Origin: Riptortus pedestris
Lineage: Eukaryota > Arthropoda > Insecta > Hemiptera > Alydidae
DNA: 64,000 nt
Assembly (NCBI GenBank): GCA_019009955.1
Contig: CM032233.1
Span: forward strand, 110,925,001-110,989,000
Reading direction: 5' to 3'
Shown here: positions 23,421 through 34,974 of the stretch, piece after piece
Layout of the letters: the number at the start of each line of letters is the position of its first letter
How positions within the stretch are numbered: the first letter of the stretch is position 1
Made by a program: the position numbers and the translations under genes
Notes under the pieces: generated by a model
The model's input: the letters and a program-made list of their open reading frames with translations, nothing else
What the model was told of the DNA's origin: nothing
Databases searched by the model: none

Positions 23421-23945
23421 AACAATGGCTTATTCAAGCTTTGAACGGACTTCCTTGATTCATAAATTATAATTACGAAGGCTAGTTGGGTAAATACCGT
23501 TCTGTTCACTGTAAGAATGACTATATTGTCGATTAATTTGATTACAAATTAATATATTTTATTAACTTACATCTCGTGAATGTAATAATGAAGCAAATGA
23601 AAATGTAACCTTTTCTTTATTAGAAGACCCCATTACTTCCTTGTAGTCCTATTTCATTAATTATACAAACTATTCTTCTGTACTTCATTTAAAATTGAAT
23701 TCAACATACAATCTCGCCGTTCCAATGATTCGGATCGAAATAAAACGTCTTTCACAAATCTTCTTTATCTCTTATAAGTTCGGAGGATTTTTTATTTTCG
23801 CCCATCTCTAAACACACCCCATCGCTATTAGTCGATTTTGATGGAAATGGTAGATGCAAAACTCGTCAATATAAAGCTTCAACATTCTAAGGCTAATCAT
23901 TTTTGAGTGATGGGAGATACATACAAACGTCAGCTGACACTAGTC
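23421..23945. other. AT-rich DNA, no recognised gene
   Basis: No coding-like frame and no member of the window's repeat families. Confidence 0.4.
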
Positions 23946-24062
23946 CAAATTTTATTCGAAAATCGCGTCATCGAGTATGACCTCAATAGTTGATTTCCCT
24001 TAAGGGAAATCTGCTGAAAAGTCCGTTGCGGAGGCGCTGAGTAAACTAAGCAGATTTCTTAA
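23946..24062 (-). repeat. Two family M ends abutting
   Basis: A reverse head (CGAAAATCGCGTCATCGAGT ... GGGAAATCTGCTG) at 23958-24016 is followed at once by a reverse tail (AAAAGTCCGTTGCGGAGGCG, AAACTAAGCAGATTTC) at 24017-24060. One copy inserted next to another, with no spacer. Confidence 0.7.
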
Positions 24063-24226
24063 GAGTTTTTATTTCTCCAATAATAAGAAGCCTTGTAAAC
24101 ACAACTTCAAATTTAAGTTGGGCATGAGCAGTGCCGGACTGGCAGCTCTGTGAGCCCTCGGCAAAAGTAGCCCCCCCAAACGGATTTTTTTAAACCAAAT
24201 ATAATACAAACAATTTTTTATTTAGT

Positions 24227-24263
<37 letters not shown>

Positions 24264-24265
<2 letters not shown>

Positions 24266-25727
24266 TAGCTCAGATACCCGGCTTCGCCCGGGAATTCATT
24301 TGAGGCTGAATCGTCATGGTATTTTTTAGCAGGCTTTACATTGCACAATATTTTGACATTTACCCGTCCCAGTGTTTAGGATTGATACCCGTCGTTGCCG
24401 TGGATTTGCTAATAATAGAACATTTGTTCGATAAGGCTTCACTGTCTTCGATATTTTTATATTTTCCGTCTCTTATACATGTAAATATGGTATATTTTTA
24501 TTTCAGGCCTCCCTTATAACCCCCCTCCCGTTCAAACCTAAAAATGTTAATATAACTTATAATCATGGAAGAATTAATGCTAATTGACATACCGAGTTTT
24601 GTTAAGTTCGGTTCAGCCGTTAGTGCCCAATAAAATTGTTGGCTCCCGCTAAAGTTTTAACGTATAACTCATTTATACTTAGGTATACGACAAAAGTGTA
24701 TATAACAAAAGTACTCCAAATAACAAAATAAACAACATTTGTTATGTGCATATTTGCCGAAAAACCAATAGGAAATGAAATATCGCTATTGTTAATTTCT
24801 GGCTTCCCTCATAACCCCCACTCCTGCCCGTCCCAAGAAATGTTGGTATGGCTTGTTATAATGAAAGCGTTAGTGCTAATACATATACCGAGTTTTATTT
24901 ATTTCGGTTGGGTCTTTTGTCCCAAATAAATGTGTTCACTTCCGCTATAAGTTTTAGCGTATATCTCGTTTATAATTCGGTATACGAAAAAAGTGTATAT
25001 AACAAAAGTTACTCTAAATAACAAAATAAACAACATTTGTTATGTGCATATTTACCGAAAAACGAATAAGAAACGAAATATCGCTATTTTTAATTTCAGG
25101 CCTCCCTTATAACCCCCACTCCTGCGCGTCCCTAGAAATGTTAGTATGGCTTATTATAAGGAAATCGTTAGTATTAATTCACATAGCGAGTTTGGTTTAG
25201 TTCGGTTGAGTCTTTTGTGCCAAATAAAATTGTGGACTCCCGCTATAGTTTTTAGCGTATAACTCATTTATACTTCCGTATACGGCAAAAGTGCATATAA
25301 CAACAGTTACTCTAAATTACAAAATAAACAACTTTTGTTATGTAAATATTTGCTGAAAAAGCAATAGGAAACGAAATATCGCTATTTTTAATTTCAGGCC
25401 TCCCTTACAACCCCCACTCCTGTTCGTGTTAGAGAATATTAATATAGCCTAAAGTCTAAGTTGGGCTAGTAGTAATATACATACCAAGTTTTATAAAAAT
25501 CGGTTCAGCCGTTTGTGCGTGAAATGGTAACAAACAAACAAGCAAACAAACAAATAAACAAACAAACAAACAGACACCAAAGAAACAAAATGCAGTTATG
25601 GTGTCTATGACATGTGAAACGAAAAGTTATCGTGAAATTTCGCAAAAAAAATCAATGTACAGACAGAGGTTACAATTTTATAAATATATATATATCTATA
25701 TATATAGATATCTATATATATATATAT
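24264..25727 (+). mobile_element. Family B element, copy 1, three internal 298-bp units
   Basis: Starts TACTAGCTCAGATACCCGGC, with the hairpin CCCGG-CTTCGC-CCGGG, after a (TA)n tract (24228-24263), and ends near ACAGACAGAGGTTACAATTT before another TA tract (25683-25727). The anchor AACAAAATAAACAAC recurs at 24722, 25020 and about 25318, a period of 298 bp. Each unit has AACGAAATATCGCTATTTTT, CCTCCCTTATAACCCCCACT and a TACCGAGTTTGGTTTAGTTC-like segment. The last is followed by GTTCAGCCGTTTGTGCGTGA and a (CAAA)n tract. No protein, so non-autonomous; class unresolved. Confidence 0.8.
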
Positions 25728-26540
25728 AACCCTTACTAGCAGTTTTTTAATTAGAATATTTTTAATTGATAGTAATAGAATGAGTAGCTGATGACTTTCA
25801 GGTTATAAAATGCGCATATATATTTCATTCAAATATTTATTTACCTGTAATAATAATCAGTACATTATTCCCTTACAAAACATTACCACAACCTTTAAAA
25901 ACATCTGTAAGAATAGCATAAAGTGCAAAATACAATCATAACATTAGCTAATTGAGATATGCGTCAGCAATGTATTTACAAATACAAATAAGTATTATTT
26001 GGGGTGTTAATTAATAATAAAATTAATGCCTTTTTAAATTTAGGTTTTCTTTTATATCATTCGAGGCCCACGGTCCTCCTTGGTGCCTTGGACCCTCGGT
26101 ATTTGCCGAGCTGGCCAGTCGTTGGGATACAATTGCTGGTGAAATCCCAATATGAAGTCATATTTCTATGCATTCATAACACTCACAAGCATGTTCAATG
26201 GAATTTGAATCACTTGAAGAACACAATATTTGAGTTGAACGATACGTTTCTTACGTTGCAAAGAGCAATGACCTAAATACTATATGCTCGTACTGACTAC
26301 CGAGTTTAAAGCCTTAAAAAAATACTCGAGGTCGAGTGGAGGGGAGTAGTAAAAAAATCTTTCTAACGAACACATGCACTGTGGGAAACGTCAGGCTACC
26401 CCCTCAGACAGCTATGGAATCCACGGCCAGATGTAATATTGTTAGGAAGAGCCTCTAGGCTCAGCGGTGAGGAGGCTTGGGGCCAAGGGACCACCAGCTG
26501 TATCTGTACCTCTTCGTCTTATCCATTGGGGGCGATACTT
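25728..26540. other. Low-copy DNA, no recognised gene
   Basis: A 90-codon plus frame (26004-26276) lacks known motifs. 26380-26530 is GC-richer. Confidence 0.35.
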
Positions 26541-27733
26541 ATCCTATAGGGAGGTCACCCATTTAAAGACCATTACTAAATCATAATTAAAAAACAACAC
26601 TTTGTTATTTAAAATAACACTTCTAGAATTTATAAATGACAAAATGGTTAACGGGAGGCCATATTTTATGTGTGTTTTATGTACACATAAAATATTTACT
26701 GGTTCAAAACAGCTTGTACATGGGACAAGCCATAAATCTAAACAATTATGAACCTCTTCTTCACACCACTGACACGGTGTAAAGTTTGGAGAAGTTGGTT
26801 TCAAGAGACAAATATTTGAGTTCACTGACAGATCAAACAGTAGCTTAATGTCAGTAGGCAGCCAGAATAACACGTAAATCAATAATTTCTCTCTCATTTA
26901 AAAATTTTTACTATTTTAAAAACTGTTGATTGCTATTTTCTAAGTTTTTGTATTCTCCATATTTTGGTAAGAGTCATACATATTCGTTATCAAGTTGCGT
27001 ACTCAATTGAAAAATATGAACCACTAGCAACAGAAGTTGTAACGAGAAGGCCAAGACTATGTTTCCGATGGGGCATAAGTTACTTAATGGATAAATAGAG
27101 ATAGCTTGATGATTCCCATGAGACGGTCTCATTTTTTTTATGATGTCATAAATGAACTAATTATTGAGTTTAGTTGCATACTCGAAAGTAAAAGGGTTTG
27201 CATAACTGACTAAACGGAACTTATCGATTATCGGGAGGTCACCCATTTAAAGACTATTATTAAATCATAATTAAAATAAAAACCACTTCGTTATTTAAAA
27301 TAACACTTCTAGAATTTTGACAAAATAGTTAACGGTGGCCACTAATTAATTAAAGATAGAATATTTACTGGTTCAAAACCGCGTATAGCTATTTAGGCTG
27401 TTCATACTCGAGTAGGTTATCTTAGTCATTCTGTTTCATTTGTTATCCAAAAAAGAGTGATCGTTCATTAACAACACTTGGTGATCGTTTATTATTACAC
27501 CACTTGGACAGCTACCTTGCAGAGTTCATATGGCAGACGACGGCCGGGGACGACTGCTTTATGCAGCTACTCCGCGACATCGTCCAGTTTTGGGCTAACT
27601 CTAATTTATAATTAAATTTTGTCATTCAAATAAATTCTAGAAATGTTATTTTAAGTAATAAATTGATTACCTTTTAATTCTGATTTAATAATCGCCTTTA
27701 AATGGGTGGCCTCCCGATAATCGATAAGTACCT
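26541..27733. mobile_element. Foldback-like region: two left arms and one inverted right arm
   Basis: GGAGGTCACCCATTTAAAGA with TAAATCATAATTAAAA and AATAACACTTCTAGAATTT occurs at 26549-26640 and again at 27232-27320. The inverted form (TCTAGAAATGTTATTTTAAG, TTTAAATGGGTGGCCTCCCG) is at 27638-27718. The inner pair is framed by ACTTATCGATTATCGGGAGG (27220-27237) and CCTCCCGATAATCGATAAGT (27711-27729), a near-perfect terminal inverted repeat. This defines an inner element of about 510 bp with a GC-richer centre (27520-27600). Confidence 0.65.
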
Positions 27734-27997
27734 TGGGCACTTATATTCACATTCAACAATATATAGAGACTGATTTATTATTCACAGTCAGGTATGACGG
27801 TCCCTTGTAATTTTGATAATGACTTCCGGTTGGATACGTAACTAACTAATAGATAGATTGTAGAAATATGTTTCGTAAAACAGAACGATTTTTCTTTGTT
27901 CAAACTAAATCAATGAATTGTAAACTAGGATTCCAAAAGAGAAATAATTAATTATGAAATTTACTAAGAGTAATTTCTAGCAAGTTAAGTTAAAACC

Positions 27998-28580
27998 CAG
28001 ATTTGACTAGCATATATACAGCTGAGCTTGAAGCCCTCAAAATTGCGATAGGCAACAAACCTGAAACTACGGACAAGTACGTCATAATATGCACTGACTC
28101 TCTTAGCTCTTTACATTCATTAAAAAACATATATAGTTCACATCCACTCATCTCGTACATATTACACAAAATCCAGACATTAAACAAAAGAATAACTATG
28201 TACTGGTTACCCGGACATACAAACATTAGACAAAGCGCACAAGTAGATGAACTCGCCAAATCAGCTACTCAAAAATGAACTCACGAGAACTCATATTGTA
28301 CACACCAAGATATTCAAGCACAAGCAAAACGTATGATGCTCAATTCATGGAAATATTGGTTTGCCACAACTGACAACATACTTGAGAAGTGAAACATGTA
28401 CTTCGTGAAAAGCCTTCCTCAAAAAGGCTAATTAGAAGAGAAGAAGTAATTTTAACGAGGTTAAGAATTGGCCATTCACGACTGACTCACACTTACTGCA
28501 GGAGACGAACCCTTCCACCAACATTGTAAGTGTAGACTTACTATAAAAATATACTGACAGCTATCTAAGGACTCACATAC
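27998..28580 (+). pseudogene. Jockey-like LINE remnant: RNase H and C-terminal tail
   Basis: The open part (28003-28278) reads SIYTAELEALKIAIG, then VIICTDSLSSLHSLKNI, then ITMYWLPGHTNI and VDELAKSA. These are the ribonuclease H motifs with acidic residues E, D and a final D, and the W-x-PGH segment. After stops and a shift, RREEVILTRLRIGHSRLTHT follows at about 28435, the segment that comes after RNase H in jockey-type LINEs, then a decayed PPT and KCRLTIKNIL. No reverse transcriptase lies upstream, so this is a 5'-truncated copy. Confidence 0.82.
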
Positions 28581-28784
28581 ACTTTGACTGAATTACCGCG
28601 TATTACAGTACTTGAAACATAACAACATTTTCAAAAAATCATAATGTAGGATAATACTGAAAATATTAGCAGAAATGAGCATACTTACGTAAATATAATA
28701 AAGAGATTATAGAAATTTAACTGATTCGTCGCAAAATCGCCCCAGTCTCGAAATGCGATTATTATAAGAACAAATAAATAAAAT

Positions 28785-29110
28785 GTTAAAACCCCTGAAA
28801 ATCTGGGTATATTATTTCGAAAAATCTGCGTTATTATAAGTCGGATCGAAAACTTGGATAGTGCCAAAATTATTGTCAATTAAATGTACGATAAATATTG
28901 CTATATACATTTATTCTCTGCGTCAATATTAACCGAAATATTTGTATTTTTGGTTGTCAGTCTTCAGTAAACCCCCACTTCTACTCATGTCACATAAACC
29001 GTACTCAGTTATACAATGAAACACTTTATTCGAAGCTTAAATACCAAATATTGTTTTGAATAGACGTTTTCTAGGTACGACACTTGTCAATGTCTTGATT
29101 TGAATATGTT
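28785..29110 (+). repeat. Family M 3' half fragment, forward
   Basis: AAAATCTGCGTTATTATAAG, ATAAATATTGCTATATACAT, AACCCCCACTTCTACTCATG, GCTTAAATACCAAATATTG. A detached tail (ACGTGGGAAATCTGCTTAGT ... GACGGACTTTT) lies at 29488-29536 after an unrelated insert with a short (TA)n. Confidence 0.7.
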
Positions 29111-29644
29111 TAATTATCCACACCCGGTATTTAACCGTTTCATTCGTCACTAAAGATCATTAGGTAATGGCTGAATGATGGAATATGTAATTGATAATGT
29201 GAAATATCTCGGATAAAATGAGTAGAACCCAAAAACTTTGTATAACTAATATTGTTCGAATTTTAATTTTCTACAATTAATTAGTGTATTATTTATATAT
29301 ATATATATATATATTATTAAGCGAGTTATATGTATTATTATTTTTTCAATCTTAGTATTGCCCCATTTATAATCGCCTGGTTTTTACTATAGCTAATGAG
29401 TACGTTCCAAATTCTGTTAAAGTTTTCTTGCTACGAGAGAAATAGTGAATAGATGGTGAGATGAGATGGCCATTTGTGTCATACTTGGACGTGGGAAATC
29501 TGCTTAGTTTACGCAGCCCCTGCGTGACGGACTTTTATTATATTAGTTTTAGAAATATATTGAATGAGCTAGCTTCTAATACTTAAAATGGCTTCAATTT
29601 AAGTGTAATTTTTAAAATATTGATGAGAAATGACTATTATATAA

Positions 29645-30215
29645 AAAAAAGTCCGCCACGTAGGGGCTGCGTTAACTAAGCAGATTTCCCACATGCGTCA
29701 CGTATTAGCATTTATCTCAAAAAGTAAAAGTTCAATCAGAACAATAATATTTCGGATTCAAATAAAGTGGTGCATTATATAACAGCTTATTGTTAATATG
29801 ACATGAGTAGGAGTGGGGGTTTACTGATGGCCAAAATCAATAATATGGAAATATCTTGGTTAATATTCATTATAGAGAAAAATCCGTACAAATCCATATT
29901 TATAGATTATTTTATTTGAAATAAGATTAATTCTATACAATTTTTCGAACTAACGCATAATTACGGAGATATTTCCAATTTTCCACATTTCCTTCCTCTA
30001 AATCCGTCCACCTCTTCCCCAGGTCCAATTTCAGCCGTTAACAAACTCGATCATTTTTTTAAGATAAAATGGTTATACATCGAGTTTAGTAACGAAAAGA
30101 CAAAAGTTGCGACCTCTAGACATGTAACAGATATATAAACATTTGAAGAACTTTTTCAAAAATCGCGTCATGAGTACCCGCAATAACAAATTTCCCCTGA
30201 GGGAAATCTGCTTAA
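29645..30215 (-). repeat. Family M copy, full length, reverse, without a (TA)n tract
   Basis: Tail AAAAAGTCCGCCACGTAGGG, GCGTTAACTAAGCAG (29645-29690), ordered internal blocks, a short ATATATAA where (TA)n normally sits (30130-30137), and the head GAGGGAAATCTGC at 30200-30212. Confidence 0.8.
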
Positions 30216-30290
30216 ATAAAAAAAAATATCATGAATAATTCGGTTAATGGCCAATACATGTTTGGTGACTTAAATTAACAAAAATTAATT

Positions 30291-30293
<3 letters not shown>

Positions 30294-30341
<48 letters not shown>
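30294..30341. repeat. (TA)n microsatellite
   Basis: About 47 bp of TA repeat without adjacent family M blocks. Confidence 0.9.
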
Positions 30342-30342
<1 letters not shown>

Positions 30343-31210
30343 CATTAAATGGATCTAGTATGCTATTTTCTTAAAAGAAAAAGTAGGTATGATGCTACAG
30401 TTTTGGCGAATGGGTTTATTCAAATAAAAAGATGCAATGTTTATGGCTATCGGAAGCCGAGAAGAATTTGGTGTAAGTAGCGGGAGCTAGATAAAACTCC
30501 TGGAAGAAATGGGCCTTTTGTAACAATATATCAGGAAGATATACAGGGGGTTGGGATTCATGCTTTCCCCTCTAGAATTCATTTTACTGTATGTAGTTCA
30601 TGGAACATTATAACGATTTGCAATAAGAAAAATAAAGAGCTTAAAGCGTTATTATTAAAAAAAAAGAAGAAGCATATTTAAGACGTTATATTTTGAGTTT
30701 GATAAAAATTATACGATGTATTTACAATTACGTTCATTAGTCGTGTAAATCTAGCGGATTCCCTCTAATGAAATTCTTAACTATCTTCCAGGACCGACAA
30801 TAAACTTTTTATTTGATAAATCAACAGGAAATATTTTGCAAATTATTTTCCAAGTATTTTTTTTTTCAATTTTATCGTTTGAATTTGACATTATTTTTAT
30901 GTAAATAGTTATAAAGAAAATTTAAAATTTCTAAATATTATTCAAATATCATTGACCTATGATGCAGGATTAAAGTTTTTATAACCTGCAAAGTGAAATA
31001 AACTTGAAATGAATTTGAGAACACAATATTTTATTGAAAATATATTGTTGTACAGTTTCCCCATCGTGGAAATCATTAATTGCAAACAAATCATTGACAA
31101 TTTGTAAAATATTTGCATTGAATCTATTCGTTTTTCACCTTTACATGCTTTATTCTTTTCATTAAAATGTCAGCTAAGAAAAATTCATCTTCTGAAATGG
31201 GTGATTGCTT
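30342..31210. other. AT-rich DNA, no recognised gene
   Basis: No coding-like frame. A-runs and T-runs only. Confidence 0.45.
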
Positions 31211-31211
31211 T

Positions 31212-31252
31212 TACCAGATTTCCTTTATAGGGAATCAGCTATTGAGGTTTGA

Positions 31253-31299
<47 letters not shown>

Positions 31300-31309
31300 T
31301 ATATACTAG
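31212..31309 (+). repeat. Family M head fused to a (TA)n tract
   Basis: ACCAGATTTCCTTTATAGGG, ATCAGCTATTGAGGTTTGAA, then TA repeat (31247-31309) leading straight into a family B start. M and B are joined through the shared microsatellite. Confidence 0.75.
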
Positions 31310-32344
31310 CTAAGGTACCCGGCTTCGCCCGGGAATTCATTTGAGCCGGAATGATGATGGTATTTATTTCTGCAAGACTGTACTTTGCACAATATTTTGA
31401 CATTTCCCCGTTTTAGTGTTTAGGGTTAGTACCCGTGGATGGTTTGGAATAGAAAATGAAATATCACGAATTTTTATTTCAGGCCTCCCTTATAACCCCC
31501 ACTCCCGTTATAACCTAAACATTATAATATAGCTTATAACCATGTAAGAATTAATGCTAATTTATATATTCCTAGTTTTTTGGAATCTGTTCAACTGTTG
31601 GTGTCCAATAAAATAGTTGACTCCCGCTTTGTATATCTCATTTATAATTTGTTATACAACAAAAGTGAATATAACAAAAGTTACTTTAAATAACAAACTA
31701 ACCAACTTTTGATATGTGCATTTTTGCCGAAAAACCAATAGGAAACGAAATATCGATATTTTTAATTTCAGGCCTCCCTTACAACCCCCGCTTCTGCCCG
31801 TTCCTAGAAATGTTGGTACGGCTTATGATAATGAAGGCGTTAGTGCTAATACACATACCGAATTTTATTTAGTTCGGTTGAGTCTTTTGTGCCAAACAAA
31901 ATTGTTCACTTCCGCTTTAGGTTTTAGTCTATATCTCGTTTATAATTCAGTATACGAAAAAAGTGTATATAACAAAAGTTATTCTAAATAACAAAATAAA
32001 CAACATTTGTTATGTGCATATTTGCCAAGAAACCAATAGGAAACGAAATATGGCTATTTTTAATTTCAGATCTCCCTTACAACCTCCATTCCTGTTCATC
32101 TCAGAGAATATTAATATAGCCTAAAGTCTAAGTTGGGTTAGTAGTAATATACATACCAAGTTTCATAAAGTTCGGTTCAGCCGTTTATGCGTGAAAAGGT
32201 AACAAACAAACAAACAAATAAACAAACAAACAAACAGACACGAAAGAAACAAAATGTAGTTATGGTGTCTAGGACATGTGAAACGAAAAGTTATCGTGAA
32301 ATTTCGCGAAAAAAATCAAAGTACAGACAAAGGTTACAATTTTA
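31304..32344 (+). mobile_element. Family B element, copy 2, two internal units
   Basis: Starts TACTAGCTAAGGTACCCGGC. Anchors are AACAAACTAACCAAC (31692) and AACAAAATAAACAAC (31990), 298 bp apart. It ends GTGAAAAGGTAACAAACAAA, (CAAA)n, CAGACACGAAAGAAAC, AAGGTTACAATTTTATATAT. Confidence 0.8.
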
Positions 32345-33295
32345 TATATATACTAGCTCAGATACCCGGCTTCGCCTGGGAATTGATTTGAGGCTGAATG
32401 GTGATGGTATTTTTTTTGCAAGGCTTTACTTTGCACAATATTTTGACATTTACCCGTCCCAGTGTTAAGGGTTAATACCCTTTGTTGGCATTTGTTAATA
32501 ATAAAATTAATTTTTTATGTAAGTCTTCACTGTCCTCCAAATTGTTGACTCCCGCTATAAGTTTTAGCGTATAACGTCTTTATACTTCGGTATACGACAA
32601 TAGTGTATATAAAAAAAGTTTCTCTAAATAACAAAATAAACAACTTTTGTTATGTGCATATTTGCCGAAAATGCAATAGGAAACGAAATACCACTATTAT
32701 TAATTTCAGGCCTTCCTTATAACCCCCACTCCTGCCCGTTCCTAGAAATGTTAGTATGGCTTATTATAAGGAAGGCGTTAGTGCTAATTCACATACCGAG
32801 TTTGGTTTAGTTCGGTTGAGTCTTTTGTGCCAAATAAAATTGTGGACTCCCGCTATAGTTTTTAGCGTATAACTCATTTATACTTCCGTATACGGCAAAA
32901 GTGTATATAACAAAAGTTACTGTAAATAACAAAATAAACAACGTTTGTTATTTACATATTTACCGAAAAATCAATACGAAACGAAATATCGTTGTTTTTA
33001 ATTTCAGGACTTCCTTATAACCCCCACTCCTGTTCGTCTCAGAGAAAATTAATATAGCCTAAAGTCTAAGTTGGGTTAGTAGTAGTGTACATACCAAGTT
33101 TCATAAAATTCGGTTCAGCCGTTTATGCGTGAAAAGGTAACAAACAAACAAACAAACAAATAAACAAACAAACAAACAAACAGACACCAAAGAAACAAAA
33201 TGCAGTTATGGTGTCTGTGACATGTGAAACGAAAAGTTACCGTGAAATTTCGCGAAAAAAATCAATGTACAGACAGAGGTTACAATTTTATAGAT
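32345..33295 (+). mobile_element. Family B element, copy 3, head-to-tail with copy 2
   Basis: Starts TACTAGCTCAGATACCCGGC immediately after the end of copy 2, joined only by a few TA dinucleotides. Anchors at about 32630 and 32928. It ends with (CAAA)n (33147-33180) and ACAGACAGAGGTTACAATTT. Two complete copies in tandem show precise ends. Confidence 0.8.
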
Positions 33296-33299
33296 ATAT

Positions 33300-34165
33300 A
33301 TCTTTTACCGCTTTAGCGGTCGCAATTTTTGTTTAGTAGTTATCAAACTCGATGTAAAACCGTTTTATGTAAAACTAAAGGTCATGTTCCTTAACGGCTG
33401 AAATCGGACTTGGGGAGGAGGGTTTAGAGGGGAGGAATCTTCTTTATCATACGTCGGTTTTAAAAAATAGTATGAAACCAATCTTATTATTAATTTAATT
33501 GCCTATAAATGTTGTCAAATACTTATTTTCTCTAGTATGAATAATAACCGAGATATTTGGATTTTCAGGTTTTCAGCCTTCACTGAACCCACACTCCCAC
33601 TCATGTCAGAATAACAATGACATGTTATAACATGAAATTCTTTATTAAAACCTTATACACGTGCAACTGTTGTCATAAGACCTTTATTAAGCGAGATACA
33701 TTCAATATCGTTGTTTTGTTTATTTTGATGTGTGTGTGTCAGGTGAAGGCACAACTGAACATTGATCGTACAATTTATTTAGTGCAGATCTGCCCAGTAA
33801 AGTGTTATCGCGTTTCATATAGAGGTAGAAGTAGAATCTCCCGATGACTCGCTCTCGGTTGAGATACTCCTTCCAACTCAGTGAAGTACGTTCCCCCAAA
33901 TTCATTGAGCGATGAGGTCATCAATTAAGATTGTCACTTCTGTTCTCGAAAATGTTTATCAGATCCATACCATACTCGACATTTATCTGTTTCAGTCAAA
34001 ACTGAAGATCATATTTATTATTGGCAGAAATTGGAGCATGAATAGTGGGAGTTTAGAGTGGGGGGGGTACGAAAATTCCAAATATCTACTTTGTTATTAG
34101 TCGGATCGTAAAATGTTATAGAACTAATCTTGTTAAACTATTGATTGTCAACAATTATTGTTCTA
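33300..34165 (+). repeat. Family M fragments, forward, decayed
   Basis: 33303-33660 has the TTAGCGGTCGCAATTTTTGT block, a G-rich tract and long-form pieces. 33920-34165 repeats TACTCGACATTTATCTGTTT and a G-rich tract (34052-34067). Low-copy DNA lies between (33720-33900). Confidence 0.6.
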
Positions 34166-34169
34166 TGTA

Positions 34170-34948
34170 CAAGGTGAGTCAAGGGAACCAAGTGATTTGG
34201 AAATAATAATAAAATCTCTGTTTCTTATCTAAGTTAATTTTTTTAAATTTTTTAGTTTTAATAAATTTCTTCATGAACGGAAAATTACCTCGGCATGTGT
34301 TGGCCGTTTTCATTGATGCATTGTTGAAGTCGGTAAATAAAATTAGCCTGAACTCTTTCCAGCAGGTCTGCATTGATTTGAGTGATTTTTTGACGGATCG
34401 CTTCCTTTAATTCTTCTTAAGTACGAGGCTAGCTTTCGTAGACACGTGACTTAAGAAATCCCCACAGAAAAAAATCGCATGTGGACAGTTCAGGTGAGCG
34501 TGGAGGCCATAAAACGTTGTCATGTCTTGAAATGAGATGGTTAGGAAACAGATTGCGGAGAACCGCCATGGACGCTCTGGCGGTGTGTGCCGTAGCCCCA
34601 TCTTGTTGAAACCATAAATGTTCATGATCTATACCTCTTCTTCGTAACTGCGGAATGAAAAAGGTGTTCACCATATTAATGTAACGCTGAGAAGTTACTG
34701 TAACTGTAGCACCATTTTCTTCAAAGAAATAGGGGCCAGTTCAGGCTAATTTTATTTATCGGCTTCAACAATGCATCAATGAAAACGGCCAACACATGCC
34801 AGAGGTAATTTTCCGTTCATGAAGAAATTTATTAAAACTAAAATGCTATGTTCTTATGTACGATATTATATTAATAAAATTTAACTTAGATATGAAACAG
34901 AGATTTTATTATTATTTCAAAATCACTTGGTTCCCGTGACTCACCCGT
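34170..34948 (-). mobile_element. Tc1/mariner-type foldback element with two identical ends
   Basis: Bounded by TA at 34168-34169 and 34949-34950, with outer repeats GGTGAGTCAAGGGAACCAAG and its inverted partner. The arms 34170-34355 and 34738-34948 are inverted copies of about 180-210 bp. Both arms contain the same transposase C-terminal codons (VQANFIYRLQQCINENGQHM). A normal mariner has short TIRs and only one C terminus, so this copy has two right ends and no N-terminal end. The right arm carries an extra stretch of about 25 bp. Confidence 0.85.
34285..34740 (-). pseudogene. Tc1/mariner transposase, C-terminal third
   Basis: The frame reads GPYFFEENGATVTVTSQRYI, then HEHLWFQQDGATAHTARASM with the second catalytic Asp (QQD), PNHLISRHDNVLWPPRSPEL, STCDFFLWGFLKSRVYES with the third acidic position, two stops, EELKEAIRQKITQI, and ends QHMPR-stop. 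The DNA-binding N terminus and first catalytic Asp are absent, cut off where the inverted right arm begins. The IS630-Tc1-mariner assignment rests on these motifs; the clade is not resolved. Confidence 0.88.
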
Positions 34949-34974
34949 TATTTTTTCGGAACTCAAATATTAAG

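Noticed and set aside
24722..25330. 298-bp direct repeats considered as a CRISPR-like or satellite array
   Set aside because: Units are contiguous without spacers, occur inside a dispersed element and are few per copy.
26544..26897. 117-codon minus frame
   Set aside because: Overlaps the foldback arms; composition is that of AT-rich noncoding DNA and no motif is recognisable.
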